Shown here: positions 1 to 5,313 of the stretch, piece by piece
Position numbering within the stretch: the first letter of the stretch is position 1
Layout: the number at the start of each line of letters is the position of its first letter
Source of the DNA: a bacterium
GTDB taxonomy: Bacteria > UBA9089 > JASEGY01
Assembly (NCBI GenBank): GCA_030019105.1
Contig: JASEGY010000139.1
Location: forward strand, 1 to 8,243
Direction of reading: 5' to 3'
Length of the DNA stretch: 8,243 nt
The notes under the pieces: model-generated
The model's input: only the letters and a program-made list of their open reading frames with translations
Database searches by the model: none
What the model was told of the DNA's origin: nothing
Program-made: the position numbers and the translations under genes

Positions 1-100
1 AGCCTAAACTCCAATTACAACCAACCCCAAAATCTTTTTCTTAAATACTATAGTAAATAGAATTCAAGAATTGATTAGTCCTAAAAATAGCGAGACGGGA

Positions 101-108
101 AAGGAGGT
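101..108 (+). promoter_or_regulatory. Ribosome binding site of the HDAC-like gene, unusually far from its ATG
   Basis: AAGGAGGT is a near-perfect Shine-Dalgarno sequence, but GGAGG ends 15 nt before the ATG at 123, well beyond the usual 5-9 nt. No in-frame ATG, GTG or TTG lies between them. The protein sequence from the ATG onward already matches the family N-terminus, so the ATG at 123 is kept. Confidence 0.6.
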
Positions 109-122
109 TTCTCAGTAGTTCC

Positions 123-1166
123 ATGAAAAATACCGGTTTAATTTACCATCCAACGTGCCTGAAACACGACATACCCGGTCATCCGGAGAGGCCAGCCCGG
201 ATTACAGCCACCATGGAATACCTTAAAGAGAAAGGGATACTAAATCGCCTCTCTCTTATTGAAGCAGAGCCGGTCAGTGATGAAGACCTTTTACGGGTTC
301 ATACGGAACAGATGGTATCGAGGGTAAAGGATCTGTCACTTTCAGGGGGCGGATACCTTGATCCTGACACCGGGGTGAACTCTTACACCTACGAAGCAGC
401 CAGGTTAGCGGCTGGCGGGGCCGTAAAGGCGGCCAAATTAGTAATGGAAGGCAGCCTTAAAAACGCCTTCTCTTTACTTCGTCCGCCTGGCCACCACGCG
501 AATCAAGAGAGGTCATCCGGATTCTGCTACTTCAATAATTTAGCCGTAATGATCAAATATCTTCAGGCCAGACACGGTTTGGCCCGGATTTTTGTCTTAG
601 ATTGGGATGCCCATGCCGGTAATGGAACTGAGCAGATATTTTGGTCTGATCCCGGGGTTCTGGTGGTTTCCTTTCATCAGGACCCGGCCTTTTTCTATCC
701 CGGCACAGGTTTTATTGAAGAGCGAGGCGGCGGGGCCGGGGAAGGATATACGGTAAATATCCCTCTGCCACCAAGGAGTGGCAATGGGGATTATATTTAT
801 CTCCTGGAGGAATTTGTTATCCCCTTAGCCGGAAGATATCAACCTGAATTTATCGCTATTTCTTCCGGGGCTGATTCTCACCGGGATGACTTCATCTCCG
901 GGCTTTCTTTGACAGAAGAAGGTTACGGTGAAATGAGCCGCCGGATGGTGAATTTGGCGGGAGAGCTCTGTTCCGGCCGAATGGTGGTCTGTCTTGAAGG
1001 CGGTTACAATTTAAAGGCCCTGGCTCATTCAAACTATTTTATCATCTCCGCGCTATTAGGCGAGGCACAGGAATACGGCCGCTGGGAGAAACCCAGGATG
1101 TCCACCAGGAATCTATTAGAAACCAGGTTTCTTCAAGAAACCTGGTTTCTGGATGGCAGGAGGTGA
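123..1166 (+). CDS. Histone deacetylase family protein (AcuC/acetylpolyamine amidohydrolase-like zinc hydrolase)
   Basis: This is a complete 347-residue enzyme of the arginase/deacetylase fold, predicted to remove acetyl groups from lysine or polyamine-type amines in the cytoplasm. Family hallmarks are in order: the N-terminal HPERPARI motif (about 19-26), the catalytic histidine pair in RPPGHHA (His124, His125), FCYFNNLAV (about 134-142), the zinc-binding DWDAHAGNGT (Asp162, His164), a third zinc ligand in SGADSHRDD (Asp251), and the transition-state tyrosine in LEGGYN (Tyr295). All expected active-site residues are present. The true substrate cannot be read from the sequence. The last ~12 residues before DGRR are encoded by a 33-bp palindromic repeat (1118-1150), so the C-terminal tail is probably not native. 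The DUF5665-type gene follows 50 nt downstream on the same strand and may be cotranscribed, although a second palindrome lies between them. Confidence 0.93.
   Translation: MKNTGLIYHPTCLKHDIPGHPERPARITATMEYLKEKGILNRLSLIEAEPVSDEDLLRVHTEQMVSRVKDLSLSGGGYLDPDTGVNSYTYEAARLAAGGAVKAAKLVMEGSLKNAFSLLRPPGHHANQERSSGFCYFNNLAVMIKYLQARHGLARIFVLDWDAHAGNGTEQIFWSDPGVLVVSFHQDPAFFYPGTGFIEERGGGAGEGYTVNIPLPPRSGNGDYIYLLEEFVIPLAGRYQPEFIAISSGADSHRDDFISGLSLTEEGYGEMSRRMVNLAGELCSGRMVVCLEGGYNLKALAHSNYFIISALLGEAQEYGRWEKPRMSTRNLLETRFLQETWFLDGRR
1118..1150 (+). repeat. 33-bp nested palindromic repeat, copy 1 (inside the HDAC-like reading frame)
   Basis: Two perfect 16-bp arms (AGAAACCAGGTTTCTT and its complement) flank one central base. 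Each arm contains its own 7+1+7 palindrome, AGAAACC-A-GGTTTCT. The copy lies wholly inside the HDAC-like gene and is read as ETRFLQETWF. Five of its six frames are free of stop codons. Confidence 0.9.
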
Positions 1167-1198
1167 GAAACCAGGTTTTTTGAAAAAACCTGGTTTCT
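1166..1198 (+). repeat. 33-bp nested palindromic repeat, copy 2 (between HDAC-like and DUF5665 genes)
   Basis: Same architecture as copy 1, with arms AGAAACCAGGTTTTTT around one central G. It begins on the last base of the HDAC-like stop codon and ends a few bases before the ribosome binding site of the next gene (GGAGGA at 1203). Identical base for base to the copy at 7432-7464. A 16-bp hairpin between two co-directional genes could affect readthrough or mRNA stability, but that is inference. Confidence 0.9.
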
Positions 1199-1216
1199 AT
1201 TCGGAGGAAGAAAAAC

Positions 1217-1552
1217 ATGGAAGACCAAAATACCCCTGAAAAAGAACCGGATAAGCTTGACCTGGAAGAGAAGCTGGAGAAACTGGCCATTCAGGTACGG
1301 ACTTTGCTCAGCCAGGAATATTATGAACTGGTGGAACTAATTAGAAATCCGGTTCGATTGATGTGGATAAATCTTCTTATTGGCTTAGCCCGCGGGATAG
1401 GAATATTTATTGGCATGACCGTTGTGGGGGCATTACTGCTTGTTGTATCAGCCAAGCTCTTAAGCGGCATCATCGATCTTCCCTTGATCGGACGTTTCGT
1501 GGCTGATTTGGTAGATGCAGTTACGACTCAGATGACCAGACCCGGCCGGTAG
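1217..1552 (+). CDS. DUF5665-type small membrane protein
   Basis: A 111-residue protein of unknown function. The charged N-terminal ~35 residues (EEKLEKLAIQVRTLL) look helical or coiled-coil. A conserved-looking junction, LIRNPVRLMWINLLIGLARG (about 41-60), leads into one long hydrophobic segment (about 51-82) with glycine-rich spacing. The C-terminus has LPLIGRFVADLVDAV (about 88-102), typical of DUF5665 proteins as I remember the family. GGAGGAAG lies 7 nt before the ATG and supports this start. It is probably an inner-membrane protein with a cytoplasmic N-terminal helix. It follows the HDAC-like gene on the same strand, but I know of no functional link between them. Confidence 0.78.
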   Translation: MEDQNTPEKEPDKLDLEEKLEKLAIQVRTLLSQEYYELVELIRNPVRLMWINLLIGLARGIGIFIGMTVVGALLLVVSAKLLSGIIDLPLIGRFVADLVDAVTTQMTRPGR

Positions 1553-1600
1553 GAGATTTCCTACTACTTCATGACATTTGGATTTGTGGGTAGTCTCCGT

Positions 1601-1627
1601 AGAAACCAGGTTTCTTGAAGAAACCGG
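1601..1627 (+). repeat. 33-bp palindromic repeat, copy 3, degraded at its 3' end
   Basis: The first 25 bases match the family (AGAAACCAGGTTTCTT, central G, then AAGAAACC). The sequence then diverges to GGGAC, so the distal half-arm is lost and the outer stem cannot form. Confidence 0.8.
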
Positions 1628-1680
1628 GACGGTTCACTTTAGTGTGAAAGCTTGCGGTTAAAAAATGGATATGAAAAATG

Positions 1681-1859
1681 GTAACCGTTCAGGGGGTAGC
1701 TCAACTACGTAACATAAACTCTACCAGGATGTTAGCCGTGGCAGGCCGTACTAATAAATCACATTTTGGTAGGTTTTAGCGACACAAAATGCATACCAAA
1801 CTACAATATATTGTTGTTTTGAGCACCAGCAATTCAACATATAGTAGGTGAACGGTTAC
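1681..1859. repeat. Possible 179-bp non-coding element with 10-bp terminal inverted repeats
   Basis: GTAACCGTTC at 1681-1690 is the exact reverse complement of GAACGGTTAC at 1850-1859. Internal inverted pairs add to the symmetry: TTTGGTA (1765-1771) with TACCAAA (1794-1800), and an imperfect TATATTGTTG with CAACATATA. There is no open reading frame of note inside. It may be a MITE or simply two copies of a dispersed repeat in opposite orientation. No target duplication is obvious. Confidence 0.4.
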
Positions 1860-1862
1860 GTT
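1847..1862 (+). repeat. 16-bp dispersed repeat GGTGAACGGTTACGTT, copy 1
   Basis: Exact 16-nt match to 2369-2384 in the same orientation. The 10-nt core also occurs inverted at 1681-1690. The two direct copies bracket the small secreted-protein gene at 1986-2306. Confidence 0.7.
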
Positions 1863-1914
1863 CTTTTTTACTACGGACACGGACAACGGACACGAATTAG
1901 GCTCCGCCCCGATT

Positions 1915-1928
1915 TATTGAGAAGATAC
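1915..1928 (-). repeat. 14-mer dispersed repeat GTATCTTCTCAATA, copy 1 (minus orientation)
   Basis: Read on the minus strand this is GTATCTTCTCAATA followed by AATCGGGG. Two plus-strand copies occur at 4873-4886 and 5216-5229, and all three are followed by a G-rich run of the type TCGGGG or TCAGGG. Confidence 0.6.
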
Positions 1929-1985
1929 TCTAATTCCTTAAGCAGGCACAACTATCCTTTCATTATCAAACAGGGTATATTTGTA

Positions 1986-2306
1986 TCAATTTTCAGGAGG
2001 GGCACGGGCTGATGATAGCCCAACAACTGATTGGAAATGAAACTGGAAGGATATTAGAGGGGCTGAACATGAGAGAAAGGCAGGGGTAAAATCCGGAGCA
2101 AGAGCAGCGATTGCCTGGCCGTTTTGACCCCACCAGCAGCCAGGACAGAAATGCTCTGTTTCATTATCAGCATCAGAGGGATCACAATAGCCCAAAGGAG
2201 AATAATGCTGGTCGCAGGTATGATGTGCACTTTCAAGACACACGATAAATAAAGAAACTAAAAGTAAATAGACTACTGCTTTAAAGGAATATCTCGCTTG
2301 TCTCAT
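1986..2306 (-). CDS. Small secreted Cys/His protein, DUF2946-like
   Basis: A 106-residue protein with a short basic N-terminus, then a hydrophobic signal or anchor segment (about 9-24), and then an exported region with several cysteines and histidines: AHHTCDQH (about 27-34), GYC (39-41) and EHFCPGCWW (about 51-59). A second hydrophobic stretch (about 66-90) ends in SSARAPP. Signal, CPxC and terminal RAPP recall DUF2946-type small periplasmic proteins, some of which sit near metal-transport genes. I infer a metal-related or envelope role, but no partner gene is adjacent. The start is supported by AAGGAT about 7 nt upstream on the minus strand (2312-2317). The gene lies downstream of the broken toxin and may depend on readthrough from the antitoxin promoter or on an unseen promoter. 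Confidence 0.55.
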   Translation of the reverse strand: MRQARYSFKAVVYLLLVSLFIVCLESAHHTCDQHYSPLGYCDPSDADNETEHFCPGCWWGQNGQAIAALAPDFTPAFLSCSAPLISFQFHFQSVVGLSSARAPPEN

Positions 2307-2368
2307 TATTATCCTTATTGCTTACTGCCTTCTATCTTCTGATTTTCTTTGTGTCTTAGTGTCTTAGT

Positions 2369-2384
2369 GGTGAACGGTTACGTT
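2369..2384 (+). repeat. 16-bp dispersed repeat GGTGAACGGTTACGTT, copy 2
   Basis: Identical to 1847-1862. It overlaps the stop codon of the toxin remnant and is preceded by a tandem GTGTCTTA doublet (about 2351-2366). Confidence 0.7.
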
Positions 2385-2528
2385 ATTTGAAACTCTTTAT
2401 ATATTGTCGCACTTCATTATGGTTCCCTATAATAGCAAATGACACAAGTTCTTTTGATTCTACCCAAACTATACGAATTTTATCCGAAACTCGTCCTTCA
2501 AAAATTTTATCTCTGCCATTATCTTAGC

Positions 2529-2541
2529 GCGGCGAAGCCGC
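2529..2541. repeat. GC-rich mini-hairpin in the toxin insert
   Basis: GCGGC-GAA-GCCGC forms a 5-bp stem with a GAA loop. It sits a few bases from the junction where toxin-coding sequence resumes. Confidence 0.5.
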
Positions 2542-2560
2542 AACCAACCTTAAGTGCCTT

Positions 2561-2645
2561 AAGTGCCTAAAGTTTTAAGTGTCTAAAGTAGGCCGGCTTT
2601 CTTCAACTTTAGGCACTTTAGTGCACTTTCTAACTTTAGACACTT
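2561..2645. repeat. Interleaved inverted repeats in the toxin insert
   Basis: Two related 13-mers each have an exact inverted partner: AAGTGCCTAAAGT (2561-2573) with ACTTTAGGCACTT (2606-2618), and AAGTGTCTAAAGT (2577-2589) with ACTTTAGACACTT (2633-2645). The pairs interleave rather than nest. The two 13-mers differ by one base, so alternative pairings are possible. This segment occupies the break in the toxin gene. Confidence 0.75.
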
Positions 2646-2850
2646 GTGAATTACTCCAGAATTCTCGCGGACAACGCAAATGTTGCGGGGTAATAGTATA
2701 AAGCTTTTTAATTCTTAAGCCGTAAGGAGCAGTTTGAGTAGTATAATAGTGACAGATTTGTCTCTCAGCTTCAATAATTATTTTTTTATGTGGCGAAGAA
2801 AAATCCTCGAAGCGTTTGAGATAGACTCTCTTATAACGGAATCTCATCCT

Positions 2851-3117
2851 TTAGTCCTTTTCTGCTCGCCTTGCAAGAAAATCCTCTATTTCTCCGACAC
2901 TAAGAGTAGCATCTCCTTTTTCCTCTGACAAAGCCTTCTCTTTAAATTTCTCAAAGACTTCAGGGGGAATGCGTTCCTCCACATCCATAGGTCTGAGATA
3001 AATTATCCCATTGGCATACTCTACTTCTAAATAATCATTCCCGGTCTTCAGTCCTGCCTTTTTAACGATGGGTTTTGGGATAGTCACTTGATTCCCTCTG
3101 GTTAGTTTTGCCAGCAT
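2851..3117 (-). CDS. AbrB/MazE-type antitoxin
   Basis: An 88-residue DNA-binding antitoxin. The N-terminal swapped-hairpin domain is clear: MLAKLTRGNQVTIPKPIVKK (1-20), then AGLKTGNDYLEVEY and a short strand to about residue 50. The acidic and basic C-terminal tail (about 55-88, ending GEIEDFLARRAEKD) would wrap and neutralise the partner toxin. The family autoregulates its own operon. I chose the ATG at 3117 over an in-frame ATG at 3156 because the domain begins here, AAGGAG lies about 10 nt upstream, and a good promoter would start transcription near 3140, downstream of the longer start. The partner toxin overlaps its translation context (3 nt spacing) but is broken, so this is probably an orphan antitoxin still in working form. 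Confidence 0.88.
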   Translation of the reverse strand: MLAKLTRGNQVTIPKPIVKKAGLKTGNDYLEVEYANGIIYLRPMDVEERIPPEVFEKFKEKALSEEKGDATLSVGEIEDFLARRAEKD

Positions 3118-3146
3118 AAACTTCACTCTCCTTATCAAAATAAGCA

Positions 3147-3175
3147 AGCATACCATGTAAAAGTGATTCTGTCAA
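3147..3175 (-). promoter_or_regulatory. Sigma-70 promoter of the toxin-antitoxin operon
   Basis: On the minus strand, a perfect -35 TTGACA (3175-3170) and a -10 TATGCT (3152-3147) are separated by exactly 17 nt. Transcription would begin near 3140, giving a short leader with the AAGGAG site (about 3127-3132) before the ATG at 3117. The antitoxin would be expected to bind nearby, but I could not find a clear operator palindrome. Confidence 0.68.
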
Positions 3176-3236
3176 ATACTTTTTTACTTAAATACAGAGG
3201 GTTTTTCTTTTAAGAAGGGATTTTCTCGGTAAGATC

Positions 3237-3373
3237 GGCATGGTTCAAAAAGGGTCAATTTAGGGTGACAATGGTAGTCTGGTAGTCTGGTGAATGGTGG
3301 TCTGGTAAATACCAGGCTACCATTCACCAGACTACCAGACACCAGACGACAGAGTGTTACCCTGAACCATGCC
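3237..3373. repeat. 137-bp palindromic element (MITE-like) with a 30-bp central hairpin
   Basis: The ends are a perfect 11-bp inverted repeat, GGCATGGTTCA (3237-3247) with TGAACCATGCC (3363-3373). Inside, GGGTGACA (3263-3270) nearly complements TGTTACCC (3355-3362). The core is a 30-bp stem, 3277-3306 with 3311-3340, with two mismatches and a 4-nt loop. It is built from GTCTGGTA-type units. It begins 6 nt beyond the creD stop codon. On the minus strand it is not followed directly by a T tract, so it is not a canonical intrinsic terminator, though it could slow transcription or protect the creD transcript's 3' end. Confidence 0.82.
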
Positions 3374-3378
3374 CAAAT

Positions 3379-4791
3379 TCATATTTTTAGAGAATACCAG
3401 TCTATCTTTCTCGTCAGGTACATGACGGTTGCAAGAACCAGGAACAATCCGATTGAACCGACGAGAAGAGCGTAATCTTGATTTCGCAGCAAGATGTAAA
3501 GATATCCGTACAGGAGGGTTATTACTGTTCCGACCACAACAGCCCGCATAGTGCTTTTCAAGATAGCCACGCAGTATGTGGATATCAAGAGAACTATAGC
3601 AGAGCTTGCAATTATGTAAGCTGCCACGAATCCGATATGTTCAGCGAGAGAGAGTTCCAACAGGTAGAACAGGCACATGCCGGCGCCAACTAAAAGATAT
3701 TGAAGTGAGTGTATCCTTATCTTGATAAGAATCTCGAAAAGCCAGAGCGTAACAAACGTCAACACCAGAAAAAGTATTTCATACTTTACACTTCGGTGAG
3801 CCATTCGGTAGTGGTCGACTGGTGATACCAGGTTGACCCCAAATCGGGATAATGAGATTGCCTTTTCGAGACCTGCTCCGGATCTCCACTTTTGCGGGTA
3901 ATTCCTGCCAAGAAAGGGAATGTCCCAGGTTGCCTGAAAACCCTTGTTGGTGACAGTGCGTTGGGAAGGAAGCCAGTTACCTTGAAAACTTGGCTCGCTC
4001 CAGTTTGACTTCAGATCGACTTTCGTTTCTTGACCAAAAGGAACAAAGAATGCTCCCATGCTTCCATTTAGCTCTAAAGGGAATGAGAAATCGAAATGCT
4101 TGTCGTCCAATCGGGCTTTCAGACTGGCATGGATTCCGGGGGCCGGGACCGGGAGCGGAAGCGGGTCAGAGGTCCGCGGCAGGTGCGTTTTTAGACCGGC
4201 ACGGATTTCCGTCTTACCCTCACTCGATTCGCCTGAACCAGGCATGAAACTCAATTTGTGCTTATTCCAGGTGAGGATTGGCTGATTCGTGATAGTCCGT
4301 GCATCGGAAATACATATTGATAAATATGCCCGATCCCAAAGGATGTCTTCCGAATCAATTCCCCACTCTGAAAAGTCAGGTTGGGCGAATCGGCCGATTA
4401 CGGTGAGGGACATTCGGTAAACGGGAATCTCAAAGATTCCCCTGTAGCGCACTTCACTGTCAATTTTTCCGAAGATATGCAGATTCTCCGGCAGGAAATC
4501 AGCGTATCGGACTTCGGTGTGGATTTGAGGCTCTCCGTCTTTTCGTGTCTCAGACCATTTCTTTACATAAGGAACCACAATAAAGGGGCCGACGACCGAC
4601 TGCTCTCTGCCCCACTTAGCAGTTACCTCTTCAGTCGTCTCATTTCGTGTTTCCTCACGCTCGCTGATTATAGTTTGAATCATTCCAATAGGAATCTGTA
4701 ACAAGACAATAAGGAAGCCAATCAGCAAGACCCGTATAAGCTGCGAATTTTTCACTGCTTCCAGACCGCTGGATGCCCAGTTGTTCTCCAT
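3379..4791 (-). CDS. creD: CreD (Cet) inner-membrane protein
   Basis: A complete 470-residue CreD-family protein, slightly longer than E. coli CreD (about 450). It has one N-terminal membrane helix (about 18-40), then a large extracytoplasmic domain (about 45-335) with the family's GREQSVVGPFIVVPY (about 61-75). A C-terminal block of about five helices follows (338-357, 364-382, 387-410, 415-434, 438-459). Typical CreD motifs are GVNLVSPVDHYRMAHRSVKY (318-337), LQYLLVGAGMCLFYLLELSL (363-382), DYALLVGSIGLF (439-450) and a terminal TRKIDWY. In enterobacteria creD belongs to the CreBC regulon and affects envelope integrity and colicin E2 tolerance, but no creBC genes are in this window. GAGG lies about 6 nt before the ATG. 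It appears monocistronic, followed directly by the 137-bp palindromic element. Confidence 0.93.
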   Translation of the reverse strand: MENNWASSGLEAVKNSQLIRVLLIGFLIVLLQIPIGMIQTIISEREETRNETTEEVTAKWGREQSVVGPFIVVPYVKKWSETRKDGEPQIHTEVRYADFLPENLHIFGKIDSEVRYRGIFEIPVYRMSLTVIGRFAQPDFSEWGIDSEDILWDRAYLSICISDARTITNQPILTWNKHKLSFMPGSGESSEGKTEIRAGLKTHLPRTSDPLPLPVPAPGIHASLKARLDDKHFDFSFPLELNGSMGAFFVPFGQETKVDLKSNWSEPSFQGNWLPSQRTVTNKGFQATWDIPFLGRNYPQKWRSGAGLEKAISLSRFGVNLVSPVDHYRMAHRSVKYEILFLVLTFVTLWLFEILIKIRIHSLQYLLVGAGMCLFYLLELSLAEHIGFVAAYIIASSAIVLLISTYCVAILKSTMRAVVVGTVITLLYGYLYILLRNQDYALLVGSIGLFLVLATVMYLTRKIDWYSLKI

Positions 4792-4872
4792 AACAAACCT
4801 CGCTTTCTGTGTAATAGGATCATTACATTATTGGTACTCCAAATTTAAAACAAAACGCTTAATCGACCAATA

Positions 4873-4886
4873 GTATCTTCTCAATA
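4873..4886 (+). repeat. 14-mer dispersed repeat GTATCTTCTCAATA, copy 2
   Basis: Exact match to 5216-5229 and to the minus strand of 1915-1928, followed by TTTCGGGG. Confidence 0.6.
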
Positions 4887-5006
4887 TTTCGGGGTAGAAC
4901 CACGCGCGGGCAGAAACCAGAATGATAGGAATTTTGATTTTAGGGCAATTTGGAAGAAGTGTCACAGAAGTGCCCCTCAGATGTTTTTTAGTGCTTTAAG
5001 CCCACT

Positions 5007-5176
5007 GATTTCAAATGAGTGCAGATACTCTCCGCTACCATCAACAAATCTGCCCTATTTACCCCCAAATTTCTGCAAATAAACAGGGTAATTTAGCACA
5101 AATCGCCCTGTTTGAAACCCGTTTTACCCCAAATGCTTGGGTCAGTAGCGGAGAGTAACTGCACCCATTTCAAATT
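5007..5176. repeat. 170-bp MITE-like element with 32-bp inverted ends
   Basis: The left end (5007-5038) and the reverse complement of the right end (5145-5176) agree at 28 of 32 positions, including the unbroken inner stretch TACTCTCCGCTAC. Inside, AAACAGGG (5081-5088) pairs exactly with CCCTGTTT (5106-5113), and several ACCCC/CCCTA-type motifs recur. No reading frame is present. No clear target-site duplication flanks it, so mobility is inferred from structure only. Confidence 0.78.
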
Positions 5177-5215
5177 ATAGTATATATACTCAACGCGGGC
5201 ATAATCTGCGATTTT

Positions 5216-5229
5216 GTATCTTCTCAATA
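5216..5229 (+). repeat. 14-mer dispersed repeat GTATCTTCTCAATA, copy 3
   Basis: Exact match to 4873-4886, followed by ACTCAGGG and the AGGGCAATTTGG direct repeat. Confidence 0.6.
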
Positions 5230-5243
5230 ACTCAGGGCAATTT

Positions 5244-5301
5244 GGTTGTAAGTTGTAGGTTGTAAGTTACTTCTACAACCTACAACCTACAACTTACAAC
5301 C
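5244..5301. repeat. Hairpin of GGTTGTA-type 7-nt units, 21-bp perfect stem
   Basis: The arm 5244-5264 is exactly complementary to 5281-5301, leaving a 16-nt loop that contains a further unit. Both arms are tandem copies of GGTTGTA or AGTTGTA. It ends 12 nt after the stop codon of the transposase stump (minus-strand direction), so it could end that transcript, though no T tract follows. Confidence 0.8.
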
Positions 5302-5313
5302 TATTCAAAATCA

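Larger units (their letters stand above)
1553..1985. other. Convergent intergenic region made of repeats, no gene seen
   Basis: This gap lies between the 3' ends of two convergent genes. It holds a small hairpin over the DUF5665 stop codon (1549-1564, 6-bp stem, no T tract, so a poor terminator), a degraded 33-bp palindrome (1601-1627), a short hairpin TTCAC/GTGAA (1633-1648), a possible 179-bp element with 10-bp inverted ends (1681-1859), a CGGACA-type direct repeat near 1873-1893, and a dispersed 14-mer (1915-1928). I found no reading frame with recognisable protein similarity. Confidence 0.6.
2383..2847 (-). pseudogene. RelE/ParE-like toxin, split by a repeat-rich insertion
   Basis: The N-terminal part reads MRFRYKRVYLKRFEDF and continues to APYGLRIKKL (down to about 2700), as in RelE/ParE-fold ribosome-dependent mRNases or gyrase toxins. 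It then runs into unrelated sequence and stops at 2575. The missing C-terminal half resumes after a TAA, from about 2523 to 2383: NGRDKIFEGRVSDKIRIVWV, then FAIIGNHNEVRQYIKSF and a stop. Both halves are in the same frame, with roughly 165-180 nt of non-homologous sequence between them. An intact protein would be about 95-100 residues, normal for the family. The ATG lies 3 nt after the antitoxin stop, a standard toxin-antitoxin arrangement. The protein is presumably inactive. Assignment to RelE rather than ParE is not secure. Confidence 0.75.
4792..5313. other. 522-nt non-coding region of repeats upstream of creD
   Basis: No credible gene is visible here. The creD-proximal part contains a small inverted repeat GTAAT/ATTAC (4811-4826) that could be an operator, and a weak promoter-like pair on the minus strand (TTGTTT, 17 nt, TAATGT). 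Further along are two copies of the 14-mer GTATCTTCTCAATA, two direct copies of AGGGCAATTTGG (4942-4953, 5234-5245), a 170-bp inverted-repeat element (5007-5176), a perfect 12-bp palindrome AGTATATATACT (5179-5190) and a hairpin of 7-nt units (5244-5301). Confidence 0.6.

Noticed and set aside
1042..1290. 82-residue minus-strand frame
   Set aside because: It is antisense to the HDAC-like and DUF5665-type genes and stays open mainly because the palindromes are stop-poor on both strands.
1693..1730. tRNA-like string GGGGGTAGCTCAA
   Set aside because: It resembles a tRNA acceptor and D-arm start, but no anticodon arm, T-arm or matching acceptor strand follows.
3118..3156. Longer antitoxin start at 3156
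   Set aside because: The AbrB-type domain begins at the ATG at 3117, which has its own AAGGAG site, and the predicted transcription start near 3140 lies inside the longer version.
3277..3340. Intrinsic terminator of creD
   Set aside because: The stem is far longer than a typical terminator and no T tract follows it directly on the minus strand. It is kept as part of a palindromic element.
3237..3373. CRISPR-like array of GTCTGGTA units
   Set aside because: The units are short, without regular spacers and arranged as an inverted repeat. No cas genes are present.
3990..4701. Plus-strand frames of 75-106 residues over creD
   Set aside because: All are antisense shadows of a clearly recognised creD.
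4914..4922. Possible fifth 33-bp palindrome (AGAAACCAG)
   Set aside because: Only nine bases match before the sequence diverges, which chance could explain.
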